This document shows, piece after piece, positions 43,259 to 51,368 of a stretch of DNA of 64,000 bases. The stretch comes from Leptothermofonsia sichuanensis E412. GTDB taxonomy: Bacteria > Cyanobacteriota > Cyanobacteriia > Leptolyngbyales > Leptolyngbyaceae. Below the pieces are notes generated by a model that worked only from the letters and a program-made list of their open reading frames with translations, ran no database searches and was not told where the DNA came from. Within the stretch, counting starts at the first letter, position 1, and the number at the start of each line of letters is the position of its first letter. The stretch covers positions 5,642,001 through 5,706,000 of the forward strand of contig NZ_CP072600.1 of assembly GCF_019891175.1 (NCBI RefSeq). Reading direction: 5' to 3'. The position numbers and the translations under genes are program-made.

Positions 43259-45690
43259 GTTATTGCATCAACCCAGATTGTCCACATCCCCAAAATCCTG
43301 ACCACTTAGAGCACTGTCAGGCATGTGGCTCCAGCCTGGTTTATGATGAATTTCTTTATCGCGCAATCAAACCTCTGGAAACTCAGCATCGAACAGTCCA
43401 TCAGGAAACCCATGATACTCAACTCTATGAAGTCATAGACGAAGAAGGGAATAGGGCTGTTTTGAAGGTCTTAACCAACCACAGTGCCAGAGTGGTTACC
43501 TTATTTGAGCAAGAAACAAAAATCCTGCGCCAACTGACGCATTTGGGCATTCCCAGGTTTGAGCGCACCTTTACGTTTACAACCTCCAGGGGTAGCAGGC
43601 TGCGCTGTCTTGTCATGGAAAAAATTGAGGGACAAACCTTAGACCAGTGGTTAGAGAAACAGATGCCTCTATCGGAGGAAACAGCCCTGAAATGGCTCAA
43701 GCAACTGGTTGAGATTTTATATGTTGTGCATCAAAAAGGTTTTTTACATCAGGATATCAAACCATCTAACATCATGCAGAGAGTGGATGGTCAACTGGTT
43801 TTGCTTGACTTTGGCAATGCTTCTGATACTGTTTCCGCAGGCTATACCCCACCAGAGCAGGCGGATGGAAAAGCGACGCCCCAGTCAGATTTCTTTGCCT
43901 TAGGGCGAACCTTTGTGCATTTGTTGACTGGCCATCATCCGATTGATTTGCCAAAACATCCACAAACCGGAAGACTGCTCTGGCATCCCTATGCGCCGCA
44001 GATTTCCCAGGCTTTAGCCGATCTGGTGGACGACCTGATGGCACTTTTGCCGCCCGCCCGCCCCCAAACCGTGCAGGCTATTCTGGCACGGATTAACGCC
44101 ATCGCTGAGGAAACAGTTCCAGCCATCCCTGTCAGTTCTGCCCCCAAAAAGACGCCACAACAATTACCGTCAGCCACTACATCGCCCCGCAGACGGCTGG
44201 GTATGATGATTCTATATTCGGGATTGGTGCTGGCGCTGGGCTATGCTGGTGTGCGATCGCTTCAACCAGTTCTCCAGACAGTTCTATTTCCCAGTCACCA
44301 AATGGCTTGTGATCAGGTCCTGGAAGACGCCCTGAGTTGTGGAGAAGAAAGCCTGTTCCCGTTCATTCCAATTCCCGAAAAACAACAGGGTATCGATAAA
44401 TTTAAGGCGGGTGACTACCAGGGGGCGGTTGCCTGGCTGGAAGACGCCAGAAAGCAACAGCAGGATGATCCAGAAACGCTGATTTACCTGAATAATGCCC
44501 GGTTAGCAACTCAACCAACTCAACCCTATACGATCGCGATCGTCGCTCCAATCAAAAACAGCCCCGAACTCAGTACGGAAATTCTGCGCGGGGTGGCTCA
44601 GGCACAGACTGAAATCAATCGCCAGGGCATTCACGGCAGAGGATTGCGGGTCATCATTGCGGATGATGCCAACGACCCCACCAGGGCGCAACAGGTAGCA
44701 GAAGCCCTGGTCAAACGTAGAGAAATTTTAGGGGTGGTCGGGCACTATACCAGCGAGATGTCACTGCGAACCCTAGACATTTATCAAGCTCATCAGCTCG
44801 TTTTAATTTCCTATGGCAGCACCTCCACCGATCTCTCGCCCTATGGCTTAAAACCAGGTCATGTTTTCTTCCGCACTGTGCCAACGACTCAGATCACGGC
44901 CTTAGCACTGACCAGTTATCTGATGAGTCAATCTCCACAACCCCAGAACGTTATGGTCTTCTACAATCCGCAAAGCCCCTATAGTCGATCGCTGCGGGAT
45001 CAATTTGATGTCAGTATCCGTGCAACGGGGGGAAGGATTGGGAAATCGATTGATCTGTGTCAGGTTGCCTTCAATGCAGGGGACATTTTAGAAAAAGCGC
45101 GTCAGCAAGGAACAACCGCGATCGCCCTGTTCCCGGATGGACGATTTTGTGCTGCCTCCTACCCGAATGTTTTAACGACCATCCGGGCGAACAATCGACG
45201 GCATCCAATGGTTGCTTCCTGGGTTCTGAGTCGAGCCGATACGCTGGAAAGCGTGGGAGAACATATCGTTGGGAAATTGGTGTTTGCTACCCCATGGCAT
45301 CGATTAAGTAGCACCAATTCCAACTTCTTGAAGGAAGCTGAGGTGCAGTGGGGCCAGGCAACCTTGCACGGAGAGGGAATCAATACAGGCACAGCAACGA
45401 CCTACGATGCCACCAGAGCGCTGATCCATGCCTTAGCCCACCCATCCCAACCCAATAGTCGAGCTGGCGTGCAGCAGGTTTTAGCATCTCCCGACTTTGA
45501 AGCGCAGGGAGCAACTGGACCCATCCGGTTTTTAGGGGGCGATCGCCAGGAACCTATTCAAGTCCTGTTGAAAGTTGTACCCTCTCAGGGCTGCAACCAC
45601 TACCAGTATTCCTTTGTCCCAGTTGACTACCCCCTGGCAAAAGAGGAAATTTTGAATTGCCACACCCACTCCGGCGGGAGCGTGGATTAA
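43255..45690 (+). CDS. zinc-ribbon, protein kinase, TM, periplasmic-binding fusion
   Basis: 811 residues. Residues 1-25 are a CxxxxC...CxxC ribbon (YCINPDCPHPQN, CQACGSS). Residues 35-285 are a Ser/Thr kinase: no Gly-rich loop is evident, the Lys is in AVLKVL, HRD is replaced by HQD in FLHQDIKPSNIM, DFG is in LLDFGNAS, and GYTPPEQADGK marks the activation segment end. A TM helix (about 317-335) places the rest outside. A short TPR-like hairpin (FKAGDYQGAVAWLEDARKQQ) precedes a Peripla_BP_6 ligand-binding domain (424-800: YTIAIVAPIKNSPELSTEIL, VVGHYTSEMSL, LISYGSTSTDLS). It is thus built like a one-piece receptor kinase that may sense an amino-acid-like ligand. It overlaps the STAND gene by four bases. 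Confidence 0.9.
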   Translation: MSYCINPDCPHPQNPDHLEHCQACGSSLVYDEFLYRAIKPLETQHRTVHQETHDTQLYEVIDEEGNRAVLKVLTNHSARVVTLFEQETKILRQLTHLGIPRFERTFTFTTSRGSRLRCLVMEKIEGQTLDQWLEKQMPLSEETALKWLKQLVEILYVVHQKGFLHQDIKPSNIMQRVDGQLVLLDFGNASDTVSAGYTPPEQADGKATPQSDFFALGRTFVHLLTGHHPIDLPKHPQTGRLLWHPYAPQISQALADLVDDLMALLPPARPQTVQAILARINAIAEETVPAIPVSSAPKKTPQQLPSATTSPRRRLGMMILYSGLVLALGYAGVRSLQPVLQTVLFPSHQMACDQVLEDALSCGEESLFPFIPIPEKQQGIDKFKAGDYQGAVAWLEDARKQQQDDPETLIYLNNARLATQPTQPYTIAIVAPIKNSPELSTEILRGVAQAQTEINRQGIHGRGLRVIIADDANDPTRAQQVAEALVKRREILGVVGHYTSEMSLRTLDIYQAHQLVLISYGSTSTDLSPYGLKPGHVFFRTVPTTQITALALTSYLMSQSPQPQNVMVFYNPQSPYSRSLRDQFDVSIRATGGRIGKSIDLCQVAFNAGDILEKARQQGTTAIALFPDGRFCAASYPNVLTTIRANNRRHPMVASWVLSRADTLESVGEHIVGKLVFATPWHRLSSTNSNFLKEAEVQWGQATLHGEGINTGTATTYDATRALIHALAHPSQPNSRAGVQQVLASPDFEAQGATGPIRFLGGDRQEPIQVLLKVVPSQGCNHYQYSFVPVDYPLAKEEILNCHTHSGGSVD

Positions 45691-45753
45691 ATTAACTGAA
45701 AACCTTAGCGTTTCACCACAGAGACACGGAGGGCACAGAGGAATAGTTCTGTG
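45685..45753. repeat. palindromic repeat, family A, long form
   Basis: ATTAAATTAACTGAAAACCT, TAGCG, then TTTCACCACAGAGACACGGA and GGGCACAGAGGAATAG. The leading AACYGAAAACCTTAG block is shared with the 46638 copy. It begins at the stop codon of the kinase fusion gene. Confidence 0.65.
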
Positions 45754-45828
45754 TTTCCGGGACTCCGTTTTGAAGATATTCCGCGGGGAACGGGCTGCCA
45801 GGTTGCCCCCCGCTGCCTTATGGCAGAA

Positions 45829-45925
45829 GACAGGGGACGGGGTACAGGGAAGGACGGATGACGGAATCCGGTGTTGAGCTTTCATTGGTCCTGACCTGGA
45901 TGGCTACTGCTATACCATCAGCGGC
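45829..45925. repeat. dispersed spacer repeat, family B
   Basis: GACAGGGGACGGGGTACAGG, GAAGGACGGATGACGGAATC, GTTGAGCTTTC, TGGTCCTGACCTGGATGGCT, ACTGCTATACC. This is the best full-length copy and the reference used for comparing 39-128. It reaches the 3' end of the next minus-strand gene. Confidence 0.65.
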
Positions 45926-46400
45926 TTAAAGCTCGCCAGGTAGAAGTTCCTACCACCCCATCTACGACCAGCCCTTTACGCCGTTGAAAGGCACGCACCG
46001 CCTGATCGGTCTGCGAACCAAACATGCCGTCAAGCAAACCCAGATAAATGCCCGCAACCTTGAGCGATCGCTGAAGTTGCACGACCTCAGCACCAGAACT
46101 GCCCATGCTCAAGACAGGCATATTGATAGGACATCCTGTATACAGCGCGTGCCAGGTTAAAGGACCAACCACCCCATCTTCCTTCAGAAAAACTCGACGC
46201 TGGAAACGTCTAACTTCGTTTTCCAACTGGGCATCAAAAATATTAGAGTCTGTATGAGTATAAATATTCCAGTGAGCCAGCAATTTCCTCAGTTCCACTA
46301 CTTCAGCTTTTCTAACACCACTTTTCAGTACTGGCTTATTTGTCTTCAGATCAACAACCACATTCGTATCCCGAAAGTCCGTATCAACTAGAGGAACCAT
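45918..46400 (-). CDS. double peptidoglycan-binding domain protein
   Basis: 160 residues with two PG_binding_1-type three-helix modules. The first is about 25-80 (VVELRKLLAHWNIYTHTDSN, NEVRRFQRRVFLKEDGVVGP, TWHAL). The second is about 95-158 (SGAEVVQLQRSLKVAGIYLG, DGMFGSQTDQAVRAFQRRKG, VVDGVVGTSTWRAL). No catalytic domain, TM or clear signal peptide is attached, so export is uncertain; the start at ATG 46400 begins directly with MVPLVDTDF. It probably binds cell wall or serves as a small adaptor. Confidence 0.82.
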   Translation of the reverse strand: MVPLVDTDFRDTNVVVDLKTNKPVLKSGVRKAEVVELRKLLAHWNIYTHTDSNIFDAQLENEVRRFQRRVFLKEDGVVGPLTWHALYTGCPINMPVLSMGSSGAEVVQLQRSLKVAGIYLGLLDGMFGSQTDQAVRAFQRRKGLVVDGVVGTSTWRALSR

Positions 46401-46522
46401 TTCAATCCCCCCTGGGAAGTCATCAGTGTTTCTGATACCTCTAAACTACTTCACTGGTTCGGGAATCCACCTCCCCAGGCAGGCTCATCCATATGGGTGA
46501 TCAGGGAAGGGGTCAGGTGCTA

Positions 46523-46625
46523 GTGTTCCGTCAGGAAAATTTTGACGGGTCGCAGACCCTCAAAATTTAACTTCAATCAGCCTTTCAGGATTCAGTTACC
46601 TGTCAAATTTAATTTGACAGACCAC
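46523..46625 (+). mobile_element. MITE, TA-flanked, reference copy
   Basis: 103 bp between TA dinucleotides (46521-46522 and 46626-46627). Ends are GTGTTCCGTCA and, on the other strand, GTGGTCTGTCAAA. The interior has AAATTTTGACGGGTCGCAGA and TTACCTGTCAAATTTAATTT. It has no coding capacity. Colinear copies are at 4756 and 36666. Confidence 0.8.
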
Positions 46626-46637
46626 TAGTTAAGAATC

Positions 46638-46736
46638 ATGGATTAAATCAACCGAAAACCTTAGAGTCTTACCACAGAGACACAGAGGGTACGGAGGAAT
46701 TACTCTGGGTTCTCTGTGCCTCTGTGGTGAAATTTC
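46638..46736. repeat. palindromic repeat, family A, full-length
   Basis: ATTAAATCAACCGAAAACCT, TAGAGTC, TTACCACAGAGACACAGAGG, then loop, then TTCTCTGTGCCTCTGTGGTG. The arms TACCACAGAG/CTCTGTGGT pair nearly perfectly. Confidence 0.75.
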
Positions 46737-46872
46737 AGGTTATAAATCCTTCTTCCTGAGAAGAATCAGAAGTAAGGAGAGTTGCTGGCTGTTGGGAAGG
46801 AGGTGGGAATCAAGTGTCAGACGTTGATGGGTAATTCGGTGAGGTTTTCCTTCCTATCTTCCCCTCTCACCC

Positions 46873-49401
46873 TCAACGCCCGGTTCTGGATGGTTCCGGT
46901 ACCCCGACCGGGTTCAGCTCATTCCCATCCAGGGTCTTGTGCAGTTTCTTAAGGGTGCGAACCGTCTGCTCATAGTTTGCAGTGTCGCCCTGGGCAGAAA
47001 ATAGCTGGGCAGCCTGACGCAGGTCGTTGATGGCTTCCAGCCGATGCCCAATTTTCATGCAGGCAAGTCCTCGATAAAAGTAAGCAGTGGCATCCTGGGG
47101 ATTAAGCCGAATCACTTCGGTATAGTCTTGAATTGCCCCCAGTTTGTTTTGCATACGGGTACGGGCAAGCCCCCGGTAGAAGTAAGCCGTGGCGTAGTCG
47201 GGATTGATTTGAATGGCATCGGTGTAGTCTGCGATCGCCCCCAATTTGTCTCCCATTTCTGAGCGAATGAAGCCCCGGTTACAGTAGGCAATATAGTTCT
47301 GGGGATTGTAATGAATAGCCAGGGCAAAATCTTCCAGGGCACCCTGGCGATCGCCACTATCATAGCGAGCCAGCCCCCGATTATTGCAGGCAATATCATG
47401 ATTGGGGCAAATGCCCAGAACCTCTGTATAGTCGGCAATTGCTCCCTGGCGATCGCCCAGGTCATAGCGAGTGGCTGCCCGATTGAAGTAGGCTTCAACA
47501 TCCTTCTCATCCAGGACTGGATTGTCAAACCGATCCACCAAACCCTGAATTACTTCGTGGTCCGTTGTCCGCAGACCAACCGCCGCCTGGGGAAACACAG
47601 CACTGGCAATTGGGAGGGACTGGGCACCCAAAATGGCAAAACTGCGATCGCAGACCAGAAAATTTTCATTGGTTCCCAGCACCTTAAACCGGAACTGGTC
47701 AGGGTACTGCCGTTTGAGCTGCGTTAACTGGTTGAGGGTGTCATAGAGAAACCCTCTGTCAGCCGGATTGATACTCCGCCGGCGATCAATGGAGAGGGGA
47801 AAATGCTGGCTGGCCATATCCCCCAGATGTCCCCAGCCAATATCCAGACAGCCCTTGCGATCAAGAAATGTCTTGAACTTCTGAATCACTGTGCCATTCA
47901 GGGTTTCTGGTGTTGGGAAAGGATAAACGACAACCAGTCTTGCCTGAGCGCTTTCCAGGGTTTCTTCCAGCACCCTGCCACTGAATCCCTGGGCCGCATT
48001 CCCTCCTTTGACATCAAACACCAGCTCGTACTGGCGGGCGGGCTGATGCGCCTGCAACTGCTGGGTGATCTCTGCCAACTGGCTCTGAATCGCAGCTTCC
48101 ACCTGAGTCTGCACATCCATTGCGCTGTTTTCTGCCCATTCAACCCGTGCCGCCAGATATTTCACTTCATTCTGTAAGGCAGTGGTATCGAGCACCTGAG
48201 GGAGGTGATTGACCCATTCGCGCAGAGATTTCTGCTGGCGATCGATGCTTTGAGTCAATTGCTGCACCGCTGTTAGCTGCTGCTGGAGTGGTCCTAACTG
48301 CGTAGAAACAATTTCCTGGACTTCGGTGTGCAGCGTTGCGGGGTCAGTAGTGGCTGGTAACTGGTTCAGCCGCTGTTCCAGTTTGCTCACAGTTGTTCTC
48401 AGGTCTTCCAGCAGGGATGTCTGGGACCGGGCAACCGACTGATCCAGGAGCGAATCGGCGGTTTGATTGCCGGTTTGAACCCTGGTCGTCAGGGTATCGA
48501 GCTGCTTTTTCAGGATGGCAGTTGCAATCTTGAGTGGAGCAACGACCTGCTCAATGGATGCACTCTGCTGGGCAAGTTTTTCAACCTGGGCATTGAGCCG
48601 GGCCAGTTCCCGTCGGGACACCATGTCGCCCATCATTTTGACCAGGGAATCCACATCTTGCTTGAGGGAACTGGCGTCAAATGGAGTCGGCAGCTTGTTC
48701 AGGCGGCGATTGAGATGGTCAATCTGTTCCTGCATTGCCCGGTTACTGTTCAGCTTTTGCTCATTGCTCAGGTTTTGCAGGTTAACCCGTAATTGGGATA
48801 GTTCAGATTTCATCTGGGCGATCGCATCCTCCATCCCCTCCACTCGATTGGTAGCGTTGATTCGGTGGAGCTGGTTGGTAATGCCACTCAGGGTATCTGC
48901 TACCCCTGTGTATTGTTCCTGAAGCTGGCGCATTTCCTGACGCATCGAGCGCCATTCGGGTTTGGCAATTTCGCGTTTAATCTGATTAATTTCCTGGGTC
49001 AGCTTTTCCAGGTTTTCCTCACTCTTACTCAGCACTGATTTTCTCAAGCTGGCAAGGTCAAGAAAGTTGGGTAACACCTGAACCTGCTGTTGCAGAGCTG
49101 CTATATCGGTGGATAATTTTTGATCAACGTGCGCTGCGGCGACGGCGGCATCATCCCGCACCGCCGCATCTTCTCGCCGTCGATTAATTAAATTCAACAG
49201 GAGCAGGGCTGACATGGGTGCGGCTGTCAAAAGCAGGGGTTGCAGAGCTATCGCTGCTGCGACTGAGCCAACGCCTGTTCCAACTAGTAGTAGATACTCC
49301 GTGATGTTTAGCCAGTTACGTTTCACAGATGCCTCGGACCGCTGATGGTTACGTTTAAGGACTGGACACAATCTGGGCGGGGGTCTTTTTCCTTTCTTCA
49401 T
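46873..49401 (-). CDS. membrane-anchored coiled-coil, PLD-like, TPR protein
   Basis: 842 residues. Near the N-terminus is a hydrophobic hairpin (about 33-75: TEYLLLVGTGVGSVAAAIAL, LLTAAPMSALLLLNLI). A long coiled coil of Gln/Leu/Glu heptads follows (about 85-445). A globular region (about 455-630) resembles a phospholipase-D-like half: ARLVVVYPFPTPETLN, IQKFKTFLDRKGCLDIGWGH and FKVLGTNENFLVCDRSFAIL, where the usual HxK is NEN, so it is probably inactive. Five TPRs complete it (about 635-810: YFNRAATRYDLGDRQGAIAD and similar). It is likely a scaffold at the membrane. The cyanobacterial family has no assigned role. Confidence 0.8.
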   Translation of the reverse strand: MKKGKRPPPRLCPVLKRNHQRSEASVKRNWLNITEYLLLVGTGVGSVAAAIALQPLLLTAAPMSALLLLNLINRRREDAAVRDDAAVAAAHVDQKLSTDIAALQQQVQVLPNFLDLASLRKSVLSKSEENLEKLTQEINQIKREIAKPEWRSMRQEMRQLQEQYTGVADTLSGITNQLHRINATNRVEGMEDAIAQMKSELSQLRVNLQNLSNEQKLNSNRAMQEQIDHLNRRLNKLPTPFDASSLKQDVDSLVKMMGDMVSRRELARLNAQVEKLAQQSASIEQVVAPLKIATAILKKQLDTLTTRVQTGNQTADSLLDQSVARSQTSLLEDLRTTVSKLEQRLNQLPATTDPATLHTEVQEIVSTQLGPLQQQLTAVQQLTQSIDRQQKSLREWVNHLPQVLDTTALQNEVKYLAARVEWAENSAMDVQTQVEAAIQSQLAEITQQLQAHQPARQYELVFDVKGGNAAQGFSGRVLEETLESAQARLVVVYPFPTPETLNGTVIQKFKTFLDRKGCLDIGWGHLGDMASQHFPLSIDRRRSINPADRGFLYDTLNQLTQLKRQYPDQFRFKVLGTNENFLVCDRSFAILGAQSLPIASAVFPQAAVGLRTTDHEVIQGLVDRFDNPVLDEKDVEAYFNRAATRYDLGDRQGAIADYTEVLGICPNHDIACNNRGLARYDSGDRQGALEDFALAIHYNPQNYIAYCNRGFIRSEMGDKLGAIADYTDAIQINPDYATAYFYRGLARTRMQNKLGAIQDYTEVIRLNPQDATAYFYRGLACMKIGHRLEAINDLRQAAQLFSAQGDTANYEQTVRTLKKLHKTLDGNELNPVGVPEPSRTGR

Positions 49402-49638
49402 CCCCTTACAGAGGGAATCAGGAAATCTATCATCGGGGGATTGGAGTTCTGATAAGAACTTTATATAGTTACAGCAGCAGGAATGCGAATGGGAAATGTT
49501 AAGTTAACCGGGGGCGATTCCGTCCATCATAAGCAAGGTGATCTACGCCATCACGTTATAATCTTCGAGAGTTTAAGCTACGTAAACCGGGTAAGCGGGC
49601 GGTAGTTTCCTGAATGCAGTTGAGAGGTATCTGAGGCA

Positions 49639-51021
49639 GTGACACAAATTGAGAGCCGCACCAAAGCCCACCAATCCAATGTTCCCGATCACCCCCACCG
49701 CCCTCCCCATGCCGCAACGTCTGCACCATCGATAACTCCCCCTGGGAAGTCGCGATCGCTGGCAGATTGGGTATTTCGTGGACTGATGATCACTGTGGCA
49801 GCGACTGCATCGGCAACCCTGGGTCTGGCCGTTGCCATGCTCACACCCCTGCCCACCGGGCTTGCCTCCAGTGACAAGGATGGGTACAGTCTGGATGATC
49901 TCTGGCAGAATGGGTTCCAGTATAAAGTTGCCCGTCCTGTGAATATCCTGGTCATGGGAATTGACCGGGTACTGGACACTCCCAAAGGAGCTGAAACCAT
50001 TTTTGATGGACGCAGTGACACGATGCTGCTGGTTCGAGTGGACCCGGCAGAAGATGCAGTGATGCTGCTTTCTATTCCCAGGGATACCCAGGTTGAAATT
50101 CCTGGGGTAGGACTCACCAAAGTGAACGACGCCAATGTCCGGGGTGGTCCTGAACTGGCGGCAAAGACGGTCAGCAGTACGCTGAATGGGGTGCAGATTG
50201 ACCGCTACGTGCGGGTCAGTACGGATGCCTTCCGGGAACTCGTAGATCTCCTGGGTGGAGTTGAAGTCTATGTCCCCAGAGATATGTCCTATGAAGACCG
50301 GACCCAGAAGCTAAAAATTGACCTGAAGCAGGGGCAACAAACCCTGAACGGGGACCAGGCTGAACAGTTTGCCCGGTTTCGTTACGATGACCTGGGCGAT
50401 ATTGGACGGGTACAACGGCAGCAGGTTCTGCTGAAGGCACTGCTGAAGCGACTGACCAACCCAATGGTTATTCCCCGCCTGCCGTCCCTGGTTACTTCGA
50501 TGCAGAAGTATATTGACACCAACTTGACGATGGAAGAAATGCTGGCGCTGGTGGGTGCAGGGCGCAAGCTAAGCCAGGGGAATTTCAAGATGGTGATGCT
50601 CCCCGGACGGTTTAGTACTCCCAATGAGTTTATTGCCAGCTACTGGATTATGGATCCGGCAGGGCGCGATCGCGTCATGCAGCAGTACTTTAAGCTCGAC
50701 CCGATAGACACAACCCGCGAACACCGCCCAGCCACCGCCCTCCGGATTGCTATCCAGAATGCCTCTACCAACCCAGAGGCGGCACACCAGATGCGACGAC
50801 ACCTGACCCGGCTTGGTTTCTATAATGTGTATATTGCCCCCGATTGGGCAAATCACCAGCGCCAGACCCAAATTGTGGTGCAACAGGGGGATTTAAGTGC
50901 GGCTGAGGAGTTGAAAAATCTTTTGGGTATGGGTACGGTTGAAGCCAACTCCACTGGCGATCTGGAATCGGATTTGACCGTCCGGGTGGGAGATGATTGG
51001 AAAGCTGGCAGTGCTGAATAG
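49639..51021 (+). CDS. LytR-CpsA-Psr (LCP) family protein
   Basis: 460 residues from GTG 49639. LCP enzymes transfer lipid-linked glycopolymers to peptidoglycan. A Pro/His-rich cytoplasmic start is followed by a TM helix (about 46-70) and the LCP domain: NILVMGIDRVLDTP, SDTMLLVRVDPAEDAVMLLS, IPRDTQVEIPG, VRGGPELAAKTVSSTLNGVQ, FARFRYDDLGDIGRVQRQQV with the catalytic Arg/Asp set. A C-terminal LytR_C domain (TALRIAIQNASTNPEAAHQM, RHLTRLGFYNVYIAPDW) completes it. In cyanobacteria it is expected to attach surface polysaccharide or act in wall assembly. It is alone, with family C repeat downstream. Confidence 0.93.
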   Translation: MTQIESRTKAHQSNVPDHPHRPPHAATSAPSITPPGKSRSLADWVFRGLMITVAATASATLGLAVAMLTPLPTGLASSDKDGYSLDDLWQNGFQYKVARPVNILVMGIDRVLDTPKGAETIFDGRSDTMLLVRVDPAEDAVMLLSIPRDTQVEIPGVGLTKVNDANVRGGPELAAKTVSSTLNGVQIDRYVRVSTDAFRELVDLLGGVEVYVPRDMSYEDRTQKLKIDLKQGQQTLNGDQAEQFARFRYDDLGDIGRVQRQQVLLKALLKRLTNPMVIPRLPSLVTSMQKYIDTNLTMEEMLALVGAGRKLSQGNFKMVMLPGRFSTPNEFIASYWIMDPAGRDRVMQQYFKLDPIDTTREHRPATALRIAIQNASTNPEAAHQMRRHLTRLGFYNVYIAPDWANHQRQTQIVVQQGDLSAAEELKNLLGMGTVEANSTGDLESDLTVRVGDDWKAGSAE

Positions 51022-51025
51022 CCCT

Positions 51026-51090
51026 ATGAACTGGACGAAATTTCAATTCATCCAATCCTCAGTTCATACCCAAAATCAGCAACATCGGAA
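51026..51090. repeat. spacer hairpin repeat, family C
   Basis: TGAACTGGACGAAATTTCAA, TTCATCCAATCCTCAGTTCA, TACCCAAAATCAGCAACATC: the same word order as 15953-16012. Lies just after the LCP gene. Confidence 0.5.
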
Positions 51091-51128
51091 CGTTACTGAG
51101 CAGCCAGCGTAAGCAGGGCAGTTTATCT

Positions 51129-51368
51129 ATGCCTCCACCCGACCACCTGAAAGCGATTGGTCTGAGATTATTGATCCTGGCGCTGGCGATCGCCCTTGCC
51201 TGTTTCTGGGTCTTGCTCAGCGCTAAGCCAGCATTTGCTCAGGGAAAAACCATCAATTACACCACCACCGCCTCTCAGCAGGTTACCGGGTTGCCTGATT
51301 CGGTCGTGGTATATTCTGCAATAGATAGGTTTCGGGATTTTCGGCAACCCAACCCAGGGACGATCTAG
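51129..51368 (+). CDS. possible small exported protein
   Basis: 79 codons. The first 38 residues are a convincing signal peptide (LRLLILALAIALACFWVLLS, AKPAFAQ). The rest (GKTINYTTTASQQVTGLPDS, then a tail) overlaps the 3' end of the convergent M23 gene by 86 bp. The AFAQGKTINYT junction resembles the start of lumenal pentapeptide-repeat proteins, but no repeats follow, so it may be a truncated remnant. A real small secreted peptide is also possible. Confidence 0.35.
   Translation: MPPPDHLKAIGLRLLILALAIALACFWVLLSAKPAFAQGKTINYTTTASQQVTGLPDSVVVYSAIDRFRDFRQPNPGTI

Larger units (their letters stand above)
46401..46872. other. repeat-filled spacer
   Basis: 472 bp without a supported gene. It contains a clean MITE (46523-46625) followed closely by a full family A repeat (46638-46736). 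Confidence 0.7.
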
